A stretch of 64,000 nucleotides of DNA from Henckelia pumila (lineage: Eukaryota; Streptophyta; Magnoliopsida; Lamiales; Gesneriaceae), in contig NC_133121.1 in the NCBI RefSeq assembly GCF_033568475.1, positions 5,146,001 through 5,210,000 of the forward strand. Reading direction: 5' to 3'. Positions within the stretch are counted from its first letter, which is position 1. Each line of letters opens with the position of its first letter. Under the pieces are notes generated by a model that was not told the DNA's origin, searched no databases, and saw only the letters and a list, made by a program, of their open reading frames with translations. Positions 37,232 to 47,724 of this stretch are shown piece by piece. Both the position numbers and the translations under genes were made by a program.

Positions 37232-38969
37232 GCTCAGATCAAACGATTAAATTAATCGATTGTACAAAATTTTTGAGTCTCGGTTTTTTGAAAACAAAAT
37301 AAATATTTTTTAAATAAAAAAATTTTTCGGGCAAAACCCGGGCAGCGATTGGATCGCTGCCCGGTGGGGCAGCAATCGTTGCTGCCCCGGGCGGCGCCAG
37401 GCGCTGCCCGGCGCGGGCCGACCCGGGAGTGTCCCGGGCGGCCCGCGGGAAAAATTATTTTTATTTAAAAATTAATTTTAATGTGTTAAAATTTTATTTT
37501 TGGTCCGGTCAAAAATTGTTTTTGATTGGTTCACGAGATTTCGGATCGAATTGTTCGAGTCCGTAAATTTTAAAATTGATTTTTGGATAAATTTGAATTT
37601 TTGGAAAATTTTAATATTTTATCCTTAAATTGAATTTTGAAATCAATTATTTTGGTACAATTGATGATAAGATATGATCTTATGGATATATTAAGTAAAA
37701 TATGATTTTATCTATAAAATTGGATTTTGTAGATAAAATATGATTTTATTTGATAAAGAGATAAAATATGATTTTATATGTAAAATGAGATTTTATATAT
37801 AAAATATGATTTTATCTTGTTTAAATTTGAATTGCCACTGCATGTTATCCAATAAATTAATTTTGAATTAAATGTTATTGGATAAGGATGATCGATTGCC
37901 ATGACCAATTTTGTAGGTGTATGTTAGGAATTTACATTTTGTTTTTATTGTTGTTTGTTTTATTAATGGGCCTGGTTTATGGCCCGATATGAATGTCATA
38001 TGTAATAAAAGTGGGCTTGGTTTATGGCCCGTTCCCACCCCCTAAAAATGTATCCCCTACTTGTCATTGTTATTTATTGTAAATGCATTAGATTTAGTGG
38101 GAGATCAAGATTTGAAGATGGTGGGCCCAGCAGACAATAAAGACTGAAGAAATGTAAATTGGAAGCAAATGTAATAGGATTGCATTGCATACTGCATATT
38201 ACCTAGGATTGGACTAAGACCTGTGATTGGCAACCACGGGTCAATTAGAAATGGAATCGATCATCCTATATAATATGTGATATTATGATTGTATGCATGT
38301 TTAGACATAATTGCGTGAATCCGGCAAGCATGCAATAAATTGAATATGATGAGACAAATATTTTTATAATTAAAATCCCTCATTTTAAATATGATTTAAA
38401 ATTGATATCAAGATAAATAAAGGAAATTTAAATTTGTTTAAATGTTCCTACCTTCCATCAACGGTCAATGTATGTGATGCTACCCGCGGATACGGTCCGG
38501 CTCATATTATTGGGGGGGCCCGTCCGTCGGAAAGCTGTACATTGGATCGACAAATGTTGTAAGTTGGGTGGAACTCCCATGGGATCGGCTCATATTATTG
38601 GGGGATCCACATGGCGACCGTCCATCACAACTTAATATTGATGGGTCATCTTGACATGTCACTTTAAACGGCGTCATATTATTGGGCCCTTATTGGACAT
38701 GAGGTAAATACATGGGGGTTGCTTTGGAAGCAATTGGGCTGTACCTTTTGAGAATTATGGTTGGCTGATATTATTCGGGACCATAAGTTTGTCAATTGGA
38801 CTCCATGTTCTCACTAAGGAAAAAGTTTTCCGTTTTCACTAGAGGGTGGTGAAATCGTTAAAATAGTGGGAGTGAGATTCATAAAATTAAATTCGCCTAT
38901 TTTATGTCTTAGTAAATTATTTAAACAATCATTGATATATGTCTGTTTTTCTTTTCAGTATTTCATACG
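37232..38969 (+). other. Leader of copia B with several repeat arrays
   Basis: 1.7 kb without a supportable gene. It holds a GC-rich, strongly folding block (37,325-37,450, with gggcagcg/cgctgccc and similar pairs). It also has about five tandem copies of taaaatatgattttat (37,690-37,820) and four spaced copies of a tcatattattggg motif (38,499-38,780). Such a leader would be the 5' part of genomic RNA and may serve packaging or translation control; this is inference. Confidence 0.75.
38499..38780 (+). repeat. Four spaced CATATTATTGGG motifs
   Basis: ggctcatattattggg or close variants occur near 38,499, 38,587, 38,670 and 38,763, at spacings of about 88, 83 and 93 bp. The flanks between copies share short words (ggatc, ccgtc, catgg), so they are degenerate tandem units of roughly 88 bp. 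Confidence 0.75.
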
Positions 38970-41900
38970 ATGAATTCGCGTAATCCTTTATTCTCGATCC
39001 TCGAACAAAACAAGCTGACTGGCACAAACTATACGGAATGGTTCCGAAAGTTGAAGATTGTCTTAACTTCGGAGAAGATGCTCTACGTGTTAGAGAAATC
39101 ACCTCCGAAGGAAGCACCAGCTGATGTAAGTCCGGAGGAATTGGCCAAACTTGATGCATGGTGGGACCATGACATCAAGACCAAATGCTATATGCAAGCC
39201 TCGATGTCTGATGAACTCCAGAGGCGATTTGAGGACACGATGAATGCTGCTGACATTCACGCGCAACTCAAGGAACTTTTTGGAGCTCAGTCGAGGACTG
39301 AAAGGTTCGCTACTGTTAAGGAGCTGATGACGTGTCGCATGCGTGAAGGGACTTCGGTCCGTGATCATGGGGTACGAATGATTTGGCTCATACAGAAGTT
39401 GGCGACCCTTGATTTGGTGTTGGAGCATGAACTCAATGTGGATTTACTGCTTCTGTCTCTTCCTTCTTCATTTGATGGATTTGTGGTTAATTTTAATATG
39501 AACAAGATAGAGGCCACCCTTGAAGAGATGGTCAATATGCTTGTGACATATGAAACCACACTTAAGAAGGATAAGCCAGCTTTCTTGGTGGGCTCCTCAT
39601 CTTCTGCTAAGAAGGGGCCAAGTATGAAGGGCAAGAAACGTTCTGCCCCACCCAAGAAAGTCGAACCCGAGAAGAAGCACAAGACAAAGGCTTCAAAAAT
39701 GGAAAAATCCAAGGATGTTTGCCATTACTGCAAGAAGCCGGGTCATTGGAAGCGCAACTGCAAGGAATATCTTGAGCAGTTGGGAACTGCAAAGGGTATG
39801 TTCTATATTGAAATAAACATTTCACTTAATACAACTTCTTGGGTAATGGATACCGGATGTGGATCTCACATTTGCAATGATTTGCAGGTGATGACAAGAA
39901 GTCGCAGGCTTAGAATGGGTGAGACCCAGCTGAGGCTCGGGAATGGTTCCAGAGTTGAAGCTACGGCCATTGGAGATGTTTGTTTGACTTTGCAGAACGG
40001 TTTTAAGTTATTATTAAGAGATGTTTTATTTGTTCCAGATTTAATTAAAAACATTGTTTCTATTTCTATGCTTGATAAAGATGGTTATTCTTGCAATTTT
40101 GTGAATGGGATTTGTAATATTTACAAGAATGAATGTTTGATTGGAAATGGACAACTTGAAAACGATCTATACAACTTAAAACTAAAAGACGTTCCAATGA
40201 ATTATGTTGATAAACCGGCGACAACAAACAAAAGGAAAATCGATAGTCAAAACCCTGCAAACCTTTGGCACGCTAGGCTAGGTCATATTTTCTCAAGGAG
40301 GATGAACAAGCTAGTGGGAGAGGGCATGTTTGATATGTCTGATATTAACTCTCTACCTACTTGTGAATCCTGCCTAAAAGGAAAAATGACTAAATCTCCT
40401 TTTAAGGGGAAACCTGAGCGTAGTCAGAATCTGTTGGATTTGATCCATACAGATGTATGTGGTCCATTTAGAGTAGGGACTCAACATGGCCACACCTACT
40501 TCATTACCTTTACTGATGATTATTCGAGGTATGGGTATTTATATTTAATGAAATATAAGTCTGAAGCATTTGAAAAGTTCAAAGAATTCAAGGCTGAAGT
40601 AGAAAACAAGCTAGGTAAAAGTATTAAAGCACTTCGATCGGATCGAGGTGGAAAATACTTGAGTACCGAGTTTTTGGACTATCTAAAAGAGAATGGGATT
40701 CTCTCTCAGTGGACTCCTCCTATGACACCACAGCTTAATGGTGTATCGGAGCGTCGTAATCGAACTTTGTTGGACATGGTTCGATCTATGATGAGCTTCA
40801 CTGAACTTCCACCTTCGTTTTGGGGCTATGCGCTTGAAACGGCGGTATTGTTGTTGAACAACGTCCACACTAAAGCAGTGGACAAAACACCATACGAGTT
40901 ATGGAATGGCAAAGCTCCTAAGTATTCGTACTTGAGGATTTGGGGATGTCCTGCTTACGTGAAGCAGACAGTGGGAGACAAGTTGGATAGTCGATCCAAC
41001 TTATGTTATTTTGTGGGGTATCCGAAGAACTCAATCGGATATTATTTCTATTATCCTGCTGAAACAAAAGTGTTTGTTTCTAGAAATGCCACCTTCTTGG
41101 AGAAGGAGTTCTTATTGGATAAGAAAGGCAAGATGATGGAACTCGAAGAAGTTCGAGAAGAACCAGAAATACAAAATAACGATCCTACACCTCAGGAACC
41201 ATTGCTGGACACGCCTGAATCTAGAAGATCCGAGAGGACTTCTAGACCTCCAGTTCGATATGGTCTTCTTCTTGAAGGGGGTCAAGATGAACCCGACATT
41301 GGATGTGATCCAAAAAACTTCAAGGAAGCAATTTCTGATGCGGATTCAAATTTATGGCTTGAAGCTATGCAGTCTAAATTGGATTCGATGCATACAAACC
41401 AAGTATGGTCTTTAGTAGATCCTCCTGATGGAATTGTTCCAATAGGGTGTAAATGGATCTACAAGAGAAAGCTTGGGCCTGATGGTAAGGTATTGACCTA
41501 CAAGGCGCGATTGGTGGCGAAAGGTTATACTCAAAGGCAAGGAGTTGACTATGATGAAACCTTTTCACCAGTTGCAATGTTTAAGTCCATAAGAATCCTA
41601 ATTGCCATAGCTGCATGGTATGACTATGAGATATGGCAAATGAATGTGAAGACTGCTTTTCTTAATGGAGACATTAAGGAGGAAATCTATATGAAGCAGC
41701 CTGAGGGGTTCACATCCATGGGAAGCGAGCATAAGGTATGCAAGCTTCAGAGATCAATTTATGGTCTAAAACAAGCATCAAGAAGTTGGAACCAGAAATT
41801 TGATGAAACAATAAAAGATTTTGGTTTCATCAAGAACCCGGAGGAACCATGCGTGTACAAGAAAGTAGTTAAGGATGCGGTGACATTCTTAGTACTTTAT

Positions 41901-42884
41901 GTTGATGACATCCTACTCATTGGGAATGATGTAGGGATGTTGCAGTCAACAAAGATATGGTTATCAGGTAGATTCTCGATGAAGGATTTGGATGAGGCAT
42001 CCTACATTCTTGGGATACAGATCTATAGAGATAGATCTAAGAGAATGATAGGACTCACTCAATCAACCTACATCGACACCATATTGAAACGGTTTTCAAT
42101 GGATGGGTCCAAGAGAGGACATCTACCCATGTGTCATGGAGTTTCTTTATCCAAGTCTATGTGTCCCAAGACTGATGCAGAGATAGAGAATATGACACAT
42201 GTGCCATATGCGTCAGCCATAGGTAGTATCATGTATGGGATGATATCTACCAGACCGGATGTAGCATTTGCTCTGAGTGTCACGAGCAGATATCAGTCTA
42301 ATCCTGGTCAAATGCATTGGAAAGCCGTGAAGGACATTCTTAAGTACTTACGAAGGACTAAGAATATGTTCATGGTTTATGGAGGACGAGAACTCAAGTT
42401 GGAAGGCTATACCGACTCTAGCTTCCAAAGTGATGTGGATGACTCGAAGTCAACCTCTGGATTTGTGTTCATGCTCAATGGCGGTGCTGTCTCTTGGAAG
42501 AGTTCCAAGCAGGACACCACAGCGGATTCCACCACTGAGGCTGAATACATTGTAGCATCAGCTGCTGCTAAAGAGGCCGTTTGGATGAGGAATTTCGTCC
42601 AAGAGTTGGGCGTCATTCCTGAATTTGTTGGTCCAGTCCCGGTGTACTGCGACAACACGGGTGCCGTTGCTCAAGCAAAGGAACCAAGGTCTCATCAAAG
42701 ATCCAAACACGTACTGAGGAAATACCACATCATCCGGGAGATTGTGGAAAGAGGAGACATCACTGTCGAACGAGTGGCCTCTGCAGACAATATCGCTGAT
42801 CCGCTTACTAAGCCCTTGCCAGGACCATTGTTTGACAAACATCGCGAAGCAATGGGTCTACGTAGTATGACTAGTTGGCTATAG
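38970..42884 (+). CDS. Copia B Gag-Pol polyprotein, RT Asp replaced
   Basis: A single 1,304-residue frame, the normal length for a copia polyprotein. Order: gag, CCHC zinc knuckle at residues 251-264, protease with catalytic Asp294 (MDTGCGSHIC), integrase with HARLGH...CESC and the catalytic triad Asp495, Asp558 and Glu594 (Asp and Glu 35 residues apart), reverse transcriptase, and RNase H ending near residue 1,300. The RT has YVDD at 977-980, but motif A reads QMNVKTAF: residue 892 is Asn where copia A and C have Asp (AAT at 41,643). This Asp binds catalytic metal in RTs, so the enzyme is probably inactive although the frame is open. SDRGGK also replaces the usual SDRGGE. Start chosen at the first ATG of the frame, before the gag domain. 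Confidence 0.95.
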   Translation: MNSRNPLFSILEQNKLTGTNYTEWFRKLKIVLTSEKMLYVLEKSPPKEAPADVSPEELAKLDAWWDHDIKTKCYMQASMSDELQRRFEDTMNAADIHAQLKELFGAQSRTERFATVKELMTCRMREGTSVRDHGVRMIWLIQKLATLDLVLEHELNVDLLLLSLPSSFDGFVVNFNMNKIEATLEEMVNMLVTYETTLKKDKPAFLVGSSSSAKKGPSMKGKKRSAPPKKVEPEKKHKTKASKMEKSKDVCHYCKKPGHWKRNCKEYLEQLGTAKGMFYIEINISLNTTSWVMDTGCGSHICNDLQVMTRSRRLRMGETQLRLGNGSRVEATAIGDVCLTLQNGFKLLLRDVLFVPDLIKNIVSISMLDKDGYSCNFVNGICNIYKNECLIGNGQLENDLYNLKLKDVPMNYVDKPATTNKRKIDSQNPANLWHARLGHIFSRRMNKLVGEGMFDMSDINSLPTCESCLKGKMTKSPFKGKPERSQNLLDLIHTDVCGPFRVGTQHGHTYFITFTDDYSRYGYLYLMKYKSEAFEKFKEFKAEVENKLGKSIKALRSDRGGKYLSTEFLDYLKENGILSQWTPPMTPQLNGVSERRNRTLLDMVRSMMSFTELPPSFWGYALETAVLLLNNVHTKAVDKTPYELWNGKAPKYSYLRIWGCPAYVKQTVGDKLDSRSNLCYFVGYPKNSIGYYFYYPAETKVFVSRNATFLEKEFLLDKKGKMMELEEVREEPEIQNNDPTPQEPLLDTPESRRSERTSRPPVRYGLLLEGGQDEPDIGCDPKNFKEAISDADSNLWLEAMQSKLDSMHTNQVWSLVDPPDGIVPIGCKWIYKRKLGPDGKVLTYKARLVAKGYTQRQGVDYDETFSPVAMFKSIRILIAIAAWYDYEIWQMNVKTAFLNGDIKEEIYMKQPEGFTSMGSEHKVCKLQRSIYGLKQASRSWNQKFDETIKDFGFIKNPEEPCVYKKVVKDAVTFLVLYVDDILLIGNDVGMLQSTKIWLSGRFSMKDLDEASYILGIQIYRDRSKRMIGLTQSTYIDTILKRFSMDGSKRGHLPMCHGVSLSKSMCPKTDAEIENMTHVPYASAIGSIMYGMISTRPDVAFALSVTSRYQSNPGQMHWKAVKDILKYLRRTKNMFMVYGGRELKLEGYTDSSFQSDVDDSKSTSGFVFMLNGGAVSWKSSKQDTTADSTTEAEYIVASAAAKEAVWMRNFVQELGVIPEFVGPVPVYCDNTGAVAQAKEPRSHQRSKHVLRKYHIIREIVERGDITVERVASADNIADPLTKPLPGPLFDKHREAMGLRSMTSWL

Positions 42885-42898
42885 GGCAAGTGGGAGAT
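42884..42898 (+). other. Polypurine tract of copia B
   Basis: The purine-rich run gggcaagtgggaga ends just before the 3' LTR at 42,899, the standard site of plus-strand priming. Confidence 0.75.
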
Positions 42899-44759
42899 TG
42901 AAAGAGTGGGTGCCCAGTGAGCCAACTTGTGGCTATGGGCTTTGATGACTCTTTGTAAAAACAATCTTTTGTTTAATGTAATTTACACTTTTATGGCAAT
43001 GACTTTATATTACTTCATATTGTTATATTGTGATATACTATTGTTGTTTTGATAAAGACCTTGAATATACTATAGTGTATGTAAGATGTGGTAGAACATA
43101 GAGATGTCTATCATGAAATACATCTTATAGTCACTGTATATTCTAAACAGTTCCTAGTCGATTGAGCCGTCCCATAATAAGGATAAGGATCGCTCGAGTT
43201 TGAGACTAGCATTTGCGATGCGGAGTACCACGTTTCATTGGTAGGGAACATGGAGATGTTCGAAGCATGCAAATGGATATTCATAGGATGAATAATCGAA
43301 CTACCCTATCCGGACTTTCCAAGTGGTTATCACTTATCGAGTGGATGAAGTCCGCGGTTTTGGTTGTACACCATTAGTCCTTACTACTTGAAACATCATG
43401 GAGACTCTATATGCTAGTACTATGCTTTGACTCGTTTACCGACTCTATGGGGGTCATCAGGTGTCGGGATTGGGTACAGTTACAACACATATAGGAGTCG
43501 ATGCATTGTTGTCAAGGATTCACCACATACTTGCGAGTGTGGATATCCTATGCGATCTGAGGAGATATTAGTGTGACAAATCTCTGGCCAGAGTACTTGA
43601 TGTGATTTAAGAAATGGTTTCTTAGTAGCACATGCGATGTCACTAATTTGATCTTCAAGATGTATTGCATAGTTATCGAATCTTGAGCGACTCTCGATAT
43701 ACCAATGGTTGTTGATTCGATCGGGATATATGGATGAAGGGACCGTACTGTACGCTAACCAAAATCTACTGGTTCTTGTAGGCACTATCAGTGATACCTA
43801 GGGAATCATGGGGCGATGTTGCTAGGCGCTTTACCATGATTCGTTGGGCAAGTCGAAAAGTGTTGTTCCGAGTCACAAGGAGTTGTGAGCCCACGGCTAG
43901 CTGTATCCCTGAACCATTGAGGGTCACACAGTGTAATGGAGTTTTAATCCCCGTTGAGATAGTTAAATTTAAAGAGTTAAATTTAATGAACTAAGAAGTT
44001 GGACTTCTTAAATAAGAGTAAGGGAGTAGGATTTCCTAAAATGACATAGGGATGGACATTTTTGGAAACCACTGAATTCGGATTCAGGAAAATTTATTTT
44101 GACTTTAAAATGTGCAGAAATGGTTTCTATGCACGTTGGTAAAATCGGTTTATCAATCGGAGTCACGATGAATTTTATATTAATTTCTGAACGTGCGGGC
44201 TTTGCTTGTCGGGCCCCAACTTATGACTAATGGGCCCTAAGGTGTTAGTGGTCTGCATTATAAATAAGTTATTGTAGTACAGAAATTACACACAACAGGT
44301 CATTATTTTTGAGAGACAGAATTCGAACCCTAGCCTCCTCTCTCTCTCACAATTCGGCCGTTCCCCTTCTTGCTCTGTCAGAGAAATTTCAGTCTGTGAT
44401 TTTGAATTGCAGTCAGGAATAACGAATCAGATTCGTTTAATCTCTTCGCAGAAAAACTTCTGATAGATTTTCTAGTGCAATCTATCAGAGGGATTTAAAC
44501 CCCATTTGTGGAACTGATTGAAGGAGTTCATCGGTTCCAGGGAGAGACAACAAGAGCAGATTAATTCTGTTGGTGTCCAATAATCTCGCTTCGAGATTGA
44601 AGGTAAAATTTAATTAATTGTTATTCAATTTTACACACACATAATTTAATCGTTGAATGGTTGATACCCACATTATGGAATCGTTCCATAAATAAAATTT
44701 TTAAACTTCCGCTGCACCGGGTATCAATCGTGATTGATCTGAACGCCAGTTTTCCAACA
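42899..44759 (+). mobile_element. 3' LTR of copia B
   Basis: Starts TGAAAGAGTGGG, ends TTTTCCAACA, 1,861 bp, same length as the 5' LTR. It is followed by the target duplication taagt and then by copia A sequence. Confidence 0.96.
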
Positions 44760-44764
44760 TAAGT

Positions 44765-45235
44765 TATAAATATTAGTTTGAGTACTTGGAAAAAAAAAAT
44801 TACTTACTCATTCCTGGAACATCCAAGTTGACATAACCTGCAAAATGTGGTAAGGTTAAGTTTTTCTTTTAATGATTTCTATACCTATAAGGTGGACTAA
44901 TGCAGAATACTCTTGATAGGAGATCACCTATATAAGTGCAAAGTATTGGCCGCTTTGATTGCAACACTTATGAATCTAAGATATGGTCTAGGGCCGAAAT
45001 GGACACAACGTGAGAACAAAATATGTAAGAGTATTATTATGTAAGTACTATTGTCTTGGTTTACACAAACGGTTGACTAGTTCAAAACATCGCGTTACTA
45101 TGCAACTAGTAAATCCGATAGTATTTTACTACGGTAGGTTCAAAGCCACAAGCTACCTATCCTGATGTAACAATAACTCAAAATGATTTTCTAGTGAGAA
45201 TGTTACTATACGTGAAATTCATTCATGTGGGGGAT
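44765..45235 (+). other. 3' non-coding part of copia A resumed
   Basis: Continues the stretch 35,280-35,351 that copia B split. It has no reading frame of note and ends with the purine tract gtggggga (45,227-45,234) just before the 3' LTR. Confidence 0.75.
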
Positions 45236-45678
45236 TGTTGGAAATTGTATTATTGAATGAATTACAATTGAAATGGGCTTGAAAGGGTTTGAATTGATTA
45301 ACTCGAATTGTTTGTAAAAGCCTTGTCCAAAGTATTACAAAATTCAAAATTTTGGTGAAATAAATTGGAGGGAAATGGGGAAATAGTAGTCCCACATTGG
45401 AACAACTTCAATTTGTTGTTCACCTTAATTAGTCCAACATTGGACTATGGGATTGGGCCCTTAGGGCACCGGATGTTTTGTAAAGGGGCAAGACTCTAAT
45501 CGATGCAACAAACACACGCGCGCGCGGCCGGCCGGCTCGGCGAGGCGTGGTGTGGTGTGGTGTGGTCTTCTGATCCGATTATTCTTTTTGAATAAAATTT
45601 ATTTAAAATAACATTTTATTATTTTATTGAGTAGGCCCGAGCGGTAAATTATTATCGCGCGGGCGCAGCACCTCACAT
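45236..45678 (+). mobile_element. 3' LTR of copia A, truncated
   Basis: It matches 30,727-31,172 from TGTTGGAAATTG to cacctcacat and then stops. The following AT-rich DNA matches neither the LTR nor the rest of the inhibitor gene. A deletion has therefore removed the LTR end, the target duplication and the 3' part of the host pseudogene. Confidence 0.88.
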
Positions 45679-46352
45679 TATTTTAACAGTTTATAATAAT
45701 TTTTTTGACAAAAATAAGTTGTTTGACCGCTTATAAGCGATTTTATTCTCTACGTTTTTTTAGAAAAAAATCTTACTTTTATATTTTTACTTTTTCATAT
45801 TATCTTTATATATTTTATTAAATTTCCACCGTGCCCTTTTTCGTAAATAATTTATCAATTCTTTTTTCTAAATTAAATAAAATTAGTTTTATTTTTAATT
45901 AGGAGAGTGATATTTATACACTAATATTTGTTAAATATACTCCGCCTTTAATTTTTATAGTAATATTGACAATGATACCTTTGGATGGATTATTCTATTT
46001 TGAGTAAATTTATTAATGATATTAATTCCCAAAATAAGTTACTTAGAACATTAAATGTAAAAAAATAGTTAAAAATCAAAATTACACAATTCATTAAATT
46101 ATCGTTCTTTTTTTTTTTGGGTTTTTTTAACCCGATTTGTTAATTTTTTAATTTTTCCAATAAAGTGATATTTCATTAGCATATTTTGATTAATTATTCC
46201 ATAATAATATTTTTATTCTAAACTTTAAAAAATAAGATTTTTAAGTAATCACATTATCTTATAAAGATACATTTATATTTTAAAACTAAATAAAATAGTT
46301 AATATATTTTTGTGCAAACATTTTAATAATTAAAAATATCACATCAATTGAA
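45679..46352. other. AT-rich DNA without a visible gene
   Basis: Very AT-rich, with homopolymer runs. No domain, tRNA or transposon end is recognisable. Confidence 0.5.
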
Positions 46353-46511
46353 TGAGTAAGTTTTTTGAGACGGTCTCACGAATATTTATCTGTGAGACGA
46401 GTGAACCCTACCCATATTTACAATAGAAAGTAATATTTTTTCTTAGTAATCCAAATAAGAGATCTGCCTCACAAAATTAACTCGTGAGACCGTATCACAA
46501 AAGTTTTTGCC
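46353..46511. mobile_element. MITE with gagacggtctcac ends
   Basis: Left end agttttttgagacggtctca and right end gtgagaccgtatcacaaaag are inverse copies. The interior text (acccatatttacaat, aagagatctgcctcaca) fits a repeat I recall as widespread in asterid genomes. Degenerate relatives occur near 57,355-57,470 and 63,680-63,800. The target duplication is not clear. Confidence 0.75.
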
Positions 46512-47372
46512 TAAATAATTAGTGTTCACAATATATTTTATTAAAGTTATACAGTTTATCATTAGACATTTTGCACAAAGAAATTAAAATAATATAAATT
46601 TAAAAATTAATGTCATATTTTACTCCAAATTTTTACGCCCAATACTTTGTGAAATCAATTAACTAATAATTTTCAAACATTGTTAAATATTTGGGATAAA
46701 ATATGAAAAATATTATGTGATTTTTTAAAGGAAATTACATATTGAAAATTACGGTTAATAATTGAAAATTTACATATTGAAAATATAAAATTAATGATAT
46801 TAATTAATGATAAAATTAAAGACTACAAACACAATCTTTAATATTTGTATGCTAAGACTTTCACTCAACTAATGTTTCAAAGTATATCTCTTGTATGTGT
46901 GTGAGTGAGCTCTCTTTAAATGATATTCAACAATATTTTGATGTGAAAGAGTGTTCTATAAAGTGGGTTTGGTGTAAAGGATTTAACGTTGAAAGCTCGT
47001 CTCTTCTTCTTGTTCCTCAAACCTTGGGTTTGCTCTCATTCTAGCATGTTTTTCTTCTAAATCTGTCAATGCTTTTAATTCCCCATTCTCTGCTCTTGTT
47101 TTGCCTTCAAAGTGTTGTATTTATATCTTCAAGAATGATATGAACATTAGATTCAAGAATATGACCGTTTGGAATGTTTCTAGACACTTTCTGAAGTTAC
47201 AACAATCATATTTAAGTTGCTAGCAATTTTCTAATTTGAGCTAAATTTACTGTTAATCGGGCTGGTTTGACCGATATGATCTGGTCAAACTCATCTGGTC
47301 TAATGATATTCATGCATAGGTTCCTAGCATGTGAAGTGTTTAGAAATTATTTACAAGCTTCGGAATCCAATG
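46512..47372. other. AT-rich DNA; possible LTR fragment on minus
   Basis: No gene is supportable. 46,880-47,340 has lower AT content and text resembling a copia LTR read on the minus strand, but without ends I can define. Confidence 0.3.
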
Positions 47373-47380
47373 GTAATAAT

Positions 47381-47603
47381 TAGGGCTGGGATATCGAGCT
47401 AAAATATCGAATTTTTTGCATACCGTACCGAACTTTTTTTGAAATATAGACATTTTTTTGGTATATTAAAATTTTTTTTGGTATCTATACGGTACCAATA
47501 TAGATTTTTTTCATACCAACATTTCAGAATTTCGATATTGGTATCGGTATGAATTTTTTTCATGGCAATATTTTTTATACGGTATACCGAAAACCCACCC
47601 CTA
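47381..47603. mobile_element. hAT-type MITE with 8-bp target duplication
   Basis: The 223-bp element starts TAGGGCTGGG and ends CCCACCCCTA (one mismatch as inverted ends). It is flanked by gtaataat on both sides (47,373-47,380 and 47,604-47,611). The interior is full of ggtat/accg words that can pair. Non-coding. Confidence 0.9.
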
Positions 47604-47724
47604 GTAATAATTTTGAAATTTATCAGATATATATGATTTGAATTATTACAGTTGCTTTGTCATTTTCACCCACATTCTCTGCACCCAACATTATTCTGGG
47701 ATTGCGGCGTTATGTTGTAGGGGT

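Larger units (their letters stand above)
35352..44759 (+). mobile_element. Copia B, complete young Ty1/copia element
   Basis: 9,408 bp, flanked by the 5-bp duplication taagt (35,347-35,351 and 44,760-44,764). LTRs at both ends are exactly 1,861 bp. It sits in the 3' non-coding part of copia A, whose own sequence resumes at 44,760. The internal region has a primer site, a 1.7-kb leader with repeats, one uninterrupted polyprotein frame and a polypurine tract. Confidence 0.97.
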
